Shown here one piece after another: positions 1 to 9,870 of a stretch of DNA of 64,000 bases. Below the pieces are notes generated by a model, which worked only from the letters and a program-made list of their open reading frames with translations, ran no database searches and was not told the DNA's origin. Location of the stretch: contig OZ023213.1 of the NCBI GenBank assembly GCA_963995525.1, positions 49,066,592 to 49,130,591 on the forward strand, given 5' to 3'. How positions within the stretch are numbered: the stretch's first letter is position 1; every line of letters begins with the position of its first letter. The DNA comes from Escarpia spicata. Its lineage: Eukaryota > Annelida > Polychaeta > Sabellida > Siboglinidae. Position numbers and translations under genes: made by a program.

Positions 1-15
1 CTTTCATTCTCTCTC

Positions 16-20
<5 letters not shown>

Positions 21-50
<30 letters not shown>

Positions 51-93
51 CTGATATATATATACACATATATATATATATATGATATATACA
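21..93. repeat. (TA)n microsatellite
   Basis: Nearly pure TA dinucleotide runs, broken by single CTG, CAC and GAT interruptions. No coding potential. The region 94-398 that follows is more GC-rich (with a palindromic ggccggcc near 95) but shows no recognisable gene or element. Confidence 0.9.
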
Positions 94-398
94 TGGCCGG
101 CCGGTCACTGATCGTGGCTGCTAGGCCGCATCAGCTGCCGATCTTGGTTTCGCGGCTGTGACTGTAAGAGCGGATTTAATCGGCGACAAATCTCGTCGTT
201 TTGCACTGGGTTTCTGCCAGTATTCCTGAATGGCGAAGTGACCGGATGGGCAGGATGAAGTCCTATCTTTATTATGAAAATTATTCTGGACTGTCGCCAT
301 GTGAACTTAAAACGAGGTGACCGATTTACTGAGGTCAGTGAGGTGACCATAAACCGAGGTTCGACACATACATAAAATACACACACACCTAAACTATA

Positions 399-508
399 AT
401 ATATGTATATATTTATATATATACAAGCATATACACACACGCACACGCACACGCACACATACACACACGCACACACACACACACACACATATATATACAT
501 ATATATAT
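399..508. repeat. Compound (TA)n/(CA)n microsatellite
   Basis: TA-rich sequence passes into CA repeats with regular CGCA interruptions and back into TA repeats. It abuts the left arm of the inverted-repeat element at 509. Open frames here (histidine/threonine or cysteine/valine runs) are simple-repeat translations, not genes. Confidence 0.9.
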
Positions 509-606
509 GCATCCGACCGGAACGTGTCTCCGACTGGCGCCTTGTAATACGAGGCACTATTTTTGGAGCCAGCGATATAATATATATATATTATATCGCT
601 GGCTGC

Positions 607-637
<31 letters not shown>

Positions 638-737
638 CACTTGTATATATATATATATATATATATTATATCGCTGGCTCCAAAAATAGTGCCTCGTATT
701 ACAAGGCGCCAGTCGGAGACACGTTCCGGTCGGATGC
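509..737. mobile_element. MITE-like element with perfect ~78-bp inverted repeats
   Basis: Seen directly: 509-586 and 660-737 are perfect reverse complements. Each arm runs from the outer end gcatccgaccgg through ggcgcc and ggagccagcgatata to a TA-rich centre. The 73-bp loop is almost entirely TA repeats, plus a short partial arm copy near 590-604. The structure could fold into one long hairpin. No coding capacity and no clear target duplication, because one side is microsatellite. Non-autonomous MITE or fold-back element is the natural reading. A recent local inverted duplication around a TA tract is the alternative. Similarity to 4556-4680 shows that the arm sequence is repeated elsewhere. 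Confidence 0.6.
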
Positions 738-1445
738 ACGCTGCCAGAGTTTATGACAACAACACCGTGATTGACAATGACACGGACTCCACACAGGGGG
801 CTACAGTCTCAGTTGAACTATATACCGTTAAAATTTTCACAGCGAATGTCACAACAAGTGGATCCTGAATGGCAGAATGAACACCAGCAAAGGTCAAATT
901 GTGATTGTCATAACTGTATAGCAAAATCGTGTACATAATTGTTATACGATGTTGTTCACTTGATGGGTAAGTTAATCCTCTATTCGGCGTCCCCAGACTC
1001 GGCACCCGAGTGCGAGTAAACACCCCCTACCCCCGAATCACTAAGCCACTGCAAATATGGACATCTCTAATCCAGCACTGGTTCGCTTTCATGAACTCGC
1101 CGAGAAAAGAATTTGACCTAGAACCCTCTTCTTGAACGTAATCTGGCAGATGGCAGTGCTGGTATACTCACCAGTTGTGATCAGATGGTGTCATTCTTTT
1201 GGATATATACCTGTACATAATAATGATTAATGTTTCTATTATTACGTATATTTTGATCTGGAATTAAGTTACAAATGTAACTTACAAACCAGCAGTATAC
1301 GAAATAAAAACTACCTTAAGGTAAATAATGCTAAACGAACATGAAAATATGGCTTCAGTAACATATTAAATGCTCTGAGGGTTTCAAAGGTGAAAACCCA
1401 GAATGTTAGCATCTCTCTACCGCCTTAACCACTCGAACAAGTACA
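738..1445. other. Anonymous intergenic sequence
   Basis: No gene found. Positions 738-775 (gctgccagagtttatgacaa and following) continue the similarity to the second copy at ~4636-4670, so the repeated element extends past the inverted-repeat arm. A short perfect palindrome, aagttac-aaat-gtaactt, lies near 1266-1283. The rest shows nothing I recognise. Confidence 0.5.
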
Positions 1446-1710
1446 TTACTTATTATCTTCGTAGTGGCGCAGTGGCTCAGTGGCTAGCGCTTCCGGTTCG
1501 AATCCTGTGCTGCGGTGTCGAATTTTGACAAATTCGTTCACTCTACGTTACTCCAGTTCACTCAGCTGTATGAATGAGTACCTGGCTATAGACCAGAGAA
1601 GTCGAGGCGGTGTTCCTTTTGAACAAATCTACCAGGGAGTAAAGTGTAAAGCGCTTTGAGCAGTACTGTGGACTGGACACTACGCTATATAATAACTTAC
1701 TTATTATCTT
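1446..1710 (+). mobile_element. tRNA-derived SINE with 14-bp target-site duplications
   Basis: The SINE body is 1460-1696 (237 bp). It is flanked by identical 14-bp direct repeats (ttacttattatctt) at 1446-1459 and 1697-1710. The head carries RNA polymerase III promoter boxes: A box tggcgcagtgg at 1465-1475, with a second overlapping candidate at 1473-1483, and B box ggttcgaatcc at 1495-1505. The tail has gtaaagcgctttgag (1646-1660) and cgctatataata (1683-1694). I associate this motif pair with LINE-derived 3' ends of SINEs in fish and invertebrates. The perfect target duplications imply a fairly recent insertion by LINE-type retrotransposition. The family name was not determined. Confidence 0.88.
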
Positions 1711-2212
1711 ATGCATTTCGGCGGCTGCTTATATCAGTTACACGTTGTTCGGTTGAACTAGTTCTTGCTCTCTAGTTGTGTTCCGTTTGTTCATTCTGTT
1801 GTTTCCGCTAGAGTTAATGCAAGACGAGATCAAATCGTTGGTCGCGTAGAGCTTCTACTATCAGTTGCGCCACTATGTCACTAAGCGGGTTGTATAGTAG
1901 AAACACTAAACAAGCAATTTCTTTATCTCGGTTAATTTAATTGTGTGACTGTTACTAATATAAGTTATATGGCGAATACGTTCGAAAACAAATAAACGTT
2001 TACTCTTCTTTTATGTTTACTCTAAAGTTAGCCTGAGAGCCAATCATGATCTCTATCCGATGTTGGGGGGTAAACCTGAGACACCCTTAAACATCTTAAA
2101 TGTACTATTATCCCATACGCCCAATGTACCGCCACCTCACGACGAAGTCTCCTGTAATCGCCAAGTTTCATGCGTATAGTTCTATCACAGCAGGCATATA
2201 TATCTAAAAACT
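1711..2212. other. Anonymous AT-rich sequence
   Basis: No open frame, repeat or RNA gene supported. Includes a short G run near 2066-2071 but nothing interpretable. Confidence 0.5.
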
Positions 2213-2818
2213 AATTTGTAGATTAGGGAACATAGGTTCATTCACTGAAGCAAATTGAAATATTTAAAAAAAAGGTCAATAAATACAAGAAAATATAAAC
2301 TGGTTTCACCGGCAATTACCGTTCATTAAATATATCAGTTTAGTTTAATAATAAGTTTTACTACATACTCATTATCATAATATTGTTTCCGAATATCAAT
2401 CCGTCAATCAATCAAAAATGTCTTTCTAACAAATTATTCAAAAACTATAACGATGATGATGATGTTGATAATAATAATAATAATACCAATAATAATAATA
2501 ATAATAATAATAGAATTTGTAGATTTTTGAACATAGGTTCAGTCACTGAAACAACTTGAAACTTAAAAAGCGGTCAATAAATACAAGAAAATATCAACTG
2601 GTTTCACCGGTAATTACCGTTCATTAAATATATAATTTTATGTTTAATAATCTGTTTTACTACAGACTCATTATCGTAATATTGTTGCCGATTATCAATC
2701 CGCCAATCAATTAAAAAAATATTTCCAACAAATTGTTCAAAATCCATTGTGATGATGATGATGATGATGATACTGACGATACTGATAATAACAATAACAC
2801 AAATAATAATAATAAAAT
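2213..2818. repeat. Tandem duplication, two ~301-bp copies
   Basis: Copy 1 is 2213-2513 and copy 2 is 2514 to about 2818. Both begin aatttgtaga and share cataggttca, ggtcaataaatacaagaaaa, ctggtttcaccgg and taccgttcattaaatata in order. Both end in GAT/AAT trinucleotide repeats (2452-2512 and 2749-2815). They have many substitutions and small indels, so the duplication is not recent. No coding function. The trinucleotide tails may have driven unequal exchange, or the unit may be a dispersed element with an AAT tail. Confidence 0.8.
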
Positions 2819-3308
2819 GATTACAACACCGTATTCAATGTTGCGCAGTCCTGAGGACAGGATACCCCACTGTATAAGAACATACTTTACTAGCGGAACA
2901 GAGTACACATAATAGGCTCACCTAATGTTTACACGGCCTACATTATTTAGATACGAGTTGACAGCATACGGCGATGTTCCTGTATAATGACTTTCATAAT
3001 TTCACACCACAAATAAAAAAAACACGTCGATGTTCGTGGGTAAGTATATAATGTTTATGATCGTAAGACTTTGTAAAGAACTGTTTGAGTTGCACTCACG
3101 AACAACACAAGTGGTTTCGCTTTGAAATTACTGAACAGTACAACTAACTGACATCTAGGACACAATGGTGACTTTTTCTTAACAATGCCTTTAATTGCAT
3201 GCATACTACTAATGTTCAATGTATCCATTGATAAATAATTCACGCTACAATGGCAATAAAACAAATTGCAAACGCTATTTACTTCAATTAATTTAAACTC
3301 AGACTGCC
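2819..3308. other. Anonymous sequence
   Basis: No supported gene. An 85-codon minus-strand open frame at 3055-3312 has no family features I recognise and runs into the poly-C tract, so it is treated as chance. Confidence 0.45.
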
Positions 3309-3317
3309 CCACCCCCC

Positions 3318-3373
<56 letters not shown>

Positions 3374-3440
3374 CTATCTCTCTCTATGTCTCTCTGTTTG
3401 TCTCTCTGTCTGTCTATCTGTCTATCTCTCTATCCCCATT
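3309..3440. repeat. Compound poly-C / (CT)n / (GT)n tract
   Basis: A run of about 20 C is followed by (TC)n, a short (GT)n, then TCTG/TCTA-type tetranucleotide drift. Polypyrimidine on the plus strand throughout. Confidence 0.9.
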
Positions 3441-3553
3441 TCCCTATACAGGTCTAGCCAATAAGTACAATTGGACCTGCATGCTTAATGTTGAACGTCA
3501 GTCCAGCGCTCTCATTAGCAATCAAACTATTCAATATATCTTATATTACGTGT
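3430..3553. repeat. Left copy of duplicated segment flanking the (CT)n tract
   Basis: About 120 bp, including ctatacaggtctagccaata and gacctgcatgcttaatgttg, recur at 4067-4189 in the same orientation with roughly a dozen substitutions. The microsatellite plus its 3' flank was therefore duplicated as a unit of about 635 bp. Confidence 0.85.
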
Positions 3554-3735
3554 GTTTGTTTGGGTCTCTGTCTCTACAAGTCCCAACCCAATAACTCTCT
3601 TTGTCTCTCGGACACTCCATCCCTCTTATTCTCTCTGTTTGTCAGTGTCTCACTCTCTCCATTTATCTATTTCGTCACGTCTCCCCGGCTCACTGTCTCT
3701 TTCTGTCTCTGTATGTCTCTGTCTGTCTCTGTCTG

Positions 3736-4056
<321 letters not shown>

Positions 4057-4066
4057 ATTGTCTCTC

Positions 4067-4189
4067 TATCCCCATTTTTCCTATACAGGTCTAGCCAATA
4101 AATACAATTGGACCTGCATGCTTAATGTTGAACGTCAATCCAGCACTCTTATTAGCAATCAAACTGTTCATTATAATTTATATTACGAA
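4067..4189. repeat. Right copy of duplicated segment flanking the (CT)n tract
   Basis: Direct repeat of 3430-3553, lying immediately after the (CT)n tract just as the left copy follows its own CT/GT tract. After the copy ends, 4190-4555 shows nothing identifiable. Confidence 0.85.
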
Positions 4190-4555
4190 GTTTCCTACTA
4201 ATGGCCTGCGACGTCACATTAAAACAATCATATTACTCTTCATTTGTTGCTTTGGCCTAAACGTTTACCAGGATACTTCACTTTCATATAGTAGCAAAAT
4301 TACCCATCCCCTTGACGACTTTACGTACACACATACGGAGAAGAGAAAATAACTTTTGCATAAAAGTGTCGTTACCAATCGATTTAAGTCTGTCTAACGT
4401 CCGGAACAAACCAAACTTAATTAGTAGTAATGTCCCCCAAAAAACATAACATACTGTAACTCCATTATAGGCTTTGTTAGATTCAGCACACGCACACGTT
4501 GTAAAAAAATCGGTAAAGGTAAATATCCCATATAGGGGATAAATGTGTAACCTAT

Positions 4556-4680
4556 TATGGGCTCCAGAATGGTGTCTCTACTACAAGGCGCCAATCGCAA
4601 ACACGTACGTTCCGGTCGGGTGCGTGTAATTAGGCGCGCTGGCAGTGTTTATGACAACAACAAGTGTCTGACACTCATTA
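4556..4680 (+). repeat. Diverged relative of the inverted-repeat element arm
   Basis: Aligns with 672-790. Shared stretches are the ggctcca start, ctacaaggcgcca, acgttccggtcggrtgc, then past the arm gctgscagwgtttatgacaacaacaa. It is a single arm in the orientation of the right arm of the 509-737 element, with no inverted partner nearby. The remaining stretch 4681-4976 up to the satellite has no feature I can identify. Confidence 0.7.
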
Positions 4681-5249
4681 TATACAGTGGGCTACAGCAG
4701 AACAATGAATGAACGACATTTGAATTATCAATGCCGTGATCGAAGCAATTCATTAAGTCTCCGAATCATTGAACTCACAACGATATTCATCAGATAAAAC
4801 TGCGCAGCCGTAACTAGTCCAATATACATATGCTGTGTTCCATCGACCTCCTGTTTATCGTGAATACCACGTAATGGACTCGAACAATCAGAAACTGTCC
4901 GACATCACCACTCGATCGTAAATGTGCAAATTCGCGCAGAGCAGACAGGCATAAACAAACAGGCGGGTTAAGCCGGAAGTTGTCGTGTGTGTGTTTGTAG
5001 CTCTGTTGACGTAGGTGTAGTTTAACAGTTGTCGTGTGGGTGTTTGTAGCTCTGTTGGCGTAGGTGTAGTTTAACAGTTGTCGTGTGGGTGTTTGTAGCT
5101 CTGTTGACGTAGGTGTAGTTTAACATTTATCGTGTGGGTGTTTGTAGCTCTGTTGACGTAGGTGTAGTTTAACAGTTGTCGTGTGTGTATTTGTAGCTCT
5201 GTGGGCGTAGGTGTAGTATAACAGTTGTCGTGGGTGTATTTGTAGCTCT

Positions 5250-8200
5250 GTGGGCGTAGGTGTAGTTTAACAGTTGTCGTGTGTGTATTTGTAACTCTGT
5301 GGGCGTAGGTGTAGTTTAACAGTTGTCGTGTGTGTATTTGTAGCTCTGTGGGCGTATGTGTAGTTCAACAGTTGTTGTGTGTGTGTTTGTAGCTCTGTGC
5401 GCGCAGGTGTAGTTTAACAGTTGTCGTGTGTGTATTTATAGCTCTGTGGGCGTAGGTGTAGTTTAACAGTTGTCGAGTGTGTGTTTGTAGCTCTGTTGAT
5501 GTAGGTGTAGTTTAACAGTTGTCGTGTGTGTGTTTGTAGCTCTGTGGGCGTAGGTGTAGTTTAAAAGTTGTCGTGTGGGTGTTTGTAGCTCTGTGGGCGT
5601 AGGTGTAGTTTAACAGTTGTCGTGTGGGTGTTTGTAGCTCTGTGGGCGTAGGTGTAGTTTAACAGTTGTCGTGTGGGTGTTTGTAGCTCTGTGGGCGTAG
5701 GTGTAGTTTAACAGTTGTCGTGTGGGTGTTTGTAGCTCTGTGGGCGTAGGTGTAGTTTAACAGTTGTCGTGTGGGTGTTTGTAGCTCTGTGGGCGTAGGT
5801 GTAGTTTAAAAGTTGTCGTGTGTGTGTTTGTAGCTCTGTTGACGTAGGTGTAGTTTAACAGTTGTCGTGTGGGTGTTTGTAGCTCTGTGGGCGTACGTGT
5901 AGTTTAAAAGTTGTCGTGTGGGTGTTTGTAGCTCTGTGGGCGTAGGTGTAGTTTAAAAGTTGTCGTGTGTGTGTTTGTAGCTCTGTTGACGTAGGTGTAG
6001 TTGAACAGTTGTCGTGTGGGTGTTTGTAGCTCTGTGGGCGTAGGTGTAGTTTAACAGTTGTCGTGTGGGTGTTTGTAGCTTTGTGGGCGTAGGTGTAGTT
6101 TAACAGTTGTCGTGTGTGTGTTTGTAGCTCTGTGGGCGTAGGTGTAGTTTAACAGTTGTCGTGTGTGTGTGTGTAGCTTTGTGGGCGTAGGTGTAGTTTA
6201 ACAGTTGTCGTGTGTGTGTTTGTAGCTCTGTGGGCGTAGGTGTAGTTTAACAGTTGTCGTGTGTGTGTTTGTAGCTCTGTGGGCGTAGGTGTAGTTTAAC
6301 AGTTGTCGTGTAGGTGTTTGTAGCTCTGTGGGCGTAGGTGTAGTTTAACAGTTGTCGTGTGTGTGTTTGTAGCTCTGTGGGCGTAGGTGTAGTTTAACAG
6401 TTGTCGTGTGTGTGTGTGTAGCTCTGTGGGCGTAGGTGTAGTTTAACAGTTGTCGTGTGTGTGTTTGTAGCTCTGTGGGCGTAGGTGTAGTTTAACAGTT
6501 GTCCTGTGTGTGTGTGTAGCTCTGTGGGCGTAGGTGTAGTTTAACAGTTGTCGTGTGTGTGTTTGTAGCTCTATGGGCGTAGGTGTAGTTTAACAGTTGT
6601 CGTGTGTGTGTTTGTAGCTCTGTGGGCGTAGGTGTAGTTTAACAGTTGTCGTGTGTGTGTTTGTAGCTCTGTGGGCGTAGGTGTAGTTTAACAGTTGTCG
6701 TGTGGTTTTTGTAGCTCTGTGGGCGTAGGTGTAGATTAACAGTTGTCGTGTGGGTGTTTGTAGCTCTGTGGGCGTAGGTGTAGTTTAACAGTTGTCGTGT
6801 GGGTGTTTGTAGCTCTGTGGGCGTAGGTGTAGTTTAACAGTTGTCGTGTGGGTGTTTAAGGCTCTGTAGGCGTAGGTGTAGTTTAACAGTTGTCGTGTGG
6901 GTGTTTGTAGCTCTGTTGACGTAGGTGTAGATTAACAGTTGCCGTGTGGGTGTTTGTAGCTCTGTGGGCGTAGGTGTAGTTTAAAAGTTGTCGTGTGTGT
7001 GTTTGTAGCTCTGTTGACGTAGGTGTAGTTTAATAGATGTCGTGTGGGTGTTTGTAGCTCTGTGGGCGTAGGTGTAGTTTAAAAGTTGTCGTGTGTGTGT
7101 TTGTAGCTCTGTTGACGTAGGTGTAGTTGAACAGTTGTCGTGTGGGTGTTTGTAGCTCTGTGGGCGTAGGTGTAGTTTAACAGTTGTCGTGTGGGTGTTT
7201 GTAGCTTTGTGGGCGTAGGTGTAGTTTAACAGTTGTCGTGTGTGTGTTTGTAGCTCTGTGGGCGTAGGTGTAGTTTAACAGTTGTCGTGTGGGTGTTTGT
7301 AGCTCTGTGGGCGTAGGTGTAGTTTAACAGTTGTCGTGTGTGTGTTTGTAGCTCTGTGTTCGTAGGTGTAGTTTAACAGTTGTCGTGTGTGTGTTTGTAG
7401 CTCTGTGGGCGTAGGTGTAGTTTAACAGTTGTCGTGTAGGTGTTTGTAGCTCTGTGGGCGTAGGTGTAGTTTAACAGTTGTCGTGTGTGTGTTTGTAGCT
7501 CTGTGGGCGTAGGTGTAGTTTAACAGTTGTCGTGTGTGTGTGTGTGTGTGTGTAGCTCTGTGGGCGTAGGTGTAGTTTAACAGTTGTCGTGTGTGTATTT
7601 GTAACTCTGTGGGCGTAGGTGTAGTTTAACAGTTGTCGTGTGTGTATTTGTAGCTCTGTGGGCGTATGTGTAGTTCAACAGTTGTTGTGTGTGTGTTTGT
7701 AGCTCTGTGCGCGCAGGTGTAGTTTAACAGTTGTCGTGTGTGTATTTATAGCTCTGTGGGCGTAGGTGTAGTTTAACAGTTGTCGAGTGTGTGTTTGTAG
7801 CTCTGTTGATGTAGGTGTAGTTTAACAGTTGTCGTGTGTGTGTTTGTAGCTCTGTGGGCGTAGGTGTAGTTTAAAAGTTGTCGTGTGGGTGTTTGTAGCT
7901 CTGTGGGCGTAGGTGTAGTTTAACAGTTGTCGTGTGGGTGTTTGTAGCTCTGTGGGCGTAGGTGTAGTTTAACAGTTGTCGTGTGGGTGTTTGTAGCTCT
8001 GTGGGCGTAGGTGTAGTTTAACAGTTGTCGTGTGGGTGTTTGTAGCTCTGTGGGCGTAGGTGTAGTTTAACAGTTGTCGTGTGGGTGTTTGTAGCTCTGT
8101 GGGCGTAGGTGTAGTTTAAAAGTTGTCGTGTGTGTGTTTGTAGCTCTGTTGACGTAGGTGTAGTTTAACAGTTGTCGTGTGGGTGTTTGTAGCTCTGTGG

Positions 8201-9870
8201 GCGTACGTGTAGTTTAAAAGTTGTCGTGTGGGTGTTTGTAGCTCTGTGGGCGTAGGTGTAGTTTAAAAGTTGTCGTGTGTGTGTTTGTAGCTCTGTTGAC
8301 GTAGGTGTAGTTGAACAGTTGTCGTGTGGGTGTTTGTAGCTCTGTGGGCGTAGGTGTAGTTTAACAGTTGTCGTGTGGGTGTTTGTAGCTTTGTGGGCGT
8401 AGGTGTAGTTTAACAGTGGTCGTGTGTGTGTTTGTAGCTCTGTGGGCGTAGGTGTAGTTTAACAGTTGTCGTGTGTGTGTGTGTAGCTTTGTGGGCGTAG
8501 GTGTAGTTTAACAGTTGTCGTGTGTGTGTTTGTAGCTCTGTGGGCGTAGGTGTAGTTTAACAGTTGTCGTGTGTGTGTTTGTAGCTCTGTGGGCGTAGGT
8601 GTAGTTTAACAGTTGTCGTGTAGGTGTTTGTAGCTCTGTGGGCGTAGGTGTAGTTTAACAGTTGTCGTGTGTGTGTTTGTAGCTCTGTGGGCGTAGGTGT
8701 AGTTTAACAGTTGTCGTGTGTGTGTGTGTAGCTCTGTGGGCGTAGGTGTAGTTTAACAGTTGTCGTGTGTGTGTTTGTAGCTCTGTGGGCGTAGGTGTAG
8801 TTTAACAGTTGTCCTGTGTGTGTGTGTAGCTCTGTGGGCGTAGGTGTAGTTTAACAGTTGTCGTGTGTGTGTTTGTAGCTCTATGGGCGTAGGTGTAGTT
8901 TAACAGTTGTCGTGTGTGTGTTTGTAGCTCTGTGGGCGTAGGTGTAGTTTAACAGTTGTCGTGTGTGTGTTTGTAGCTCTGTGGGCGTAGGTGTAGTTTA
9001 ACAGTTGTCGTGTGGTTTTTGTAGCTCTGTGGGCGTAGGTGTAGATTAACAGTTGTCGTGTGGGTGTTTGTAGCTCTGTGGGCGTAGGTGTAGTTTAACA
9101 GTTGTCGTGTGGGTGTTTGTAGCTCTGTGGGCGTAGGTGTAGTTTAACAGTTGTCGTGTGGGTGTTTAAGGCTCTGTAGGCGTAGGTGTAGTTTAACAGT
9201 TGTCGTGTGGGTGTTTGTAGCTCTGTTGACGTAGGTGTAGATTAACAGTTGCCGTGTGGGTGTTTGTAGCTCTGTGGGCGTAGGTGTAGTTTAAAAGTTG
9301 TCGTGTGTGTGTTTGTAGCTCTGTTGACGTAGGTGTAGTTTAATAGTTGTCGTGTGGGTGTTTGTAGCTCTGTGGGCGTAGGTGTAGTTTAAAAGTTGTC
9401 GTGTGTGTTTTTGTAGCTCTGTTGACGTAGGTGTAGTTGAACAGTTGTCGTGTGGGTGTTTGTAGCTCTGTGGGCGTAGGTGTAGTTTAACAGTTGTCGT
9501 GTGGGTGTTTGTAGCTTTGTGGGCGTAGGTGTAGTTTAACAGTTGTCGTGTGTGTGTTTGTAGCTCTGTGGGCGTAGGTGTAGTTTAACAGTTGTCGTGT
9601 GGGTGTTTGTAGCTCTGTGGGCGTAGGTGTAGTTTAACAGTTGTCGTGTGTGTGTTTGTAGCTCTGTGTTCGTAGGTGTAGTTTAACAGTTGTCGTGTGT
9701 GTGTTTGTAGCTCTGTGGGCGTAGGTGTAGTTTAACAGTTGTCGTGTAGGTGTTTGTAGCTCTGTGGGCGTAGGTGTAGTTTAACAGTTGTCGTGTGTGT
9801 GTTTGTAGCTCTGTGGGCGTAGGTGTAGTTTAACAGTTGTCGTGTGTGTGTGTGTGTGTGTGTGTAGCTC
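5250..9870. repeat. Higher-order repeat, two ~2,310-bp copies
   Basis: Copies are about 5250-7559 and 7560-9869. Rare variants recur at a 2,310-bp offset: gcgcagg at 5401 and 7711, gggcgtacgtg at about 5888 and 8198, the short unit with gtgtggtttttg at 6702 and 9012, and a (GT)n expansion near 7530 and 9840. Only scattered single-base differences are visible, so the duplication is young. Confidence 0.88.

Noticed and set aside
751..1023. 90-codon minus-strand open frame
   Set aside because: No recognisable domain, no start context or splice pattern, and it overlaps repeated sequence shared with 4636-4680 that does not keep the frame.
1463..1530. Functional tRNA gene
   Set aside because: A and B boxes are present, but the sequence does not fold into a full cloverleaf by eye and lies inside a SINE with target duplications.
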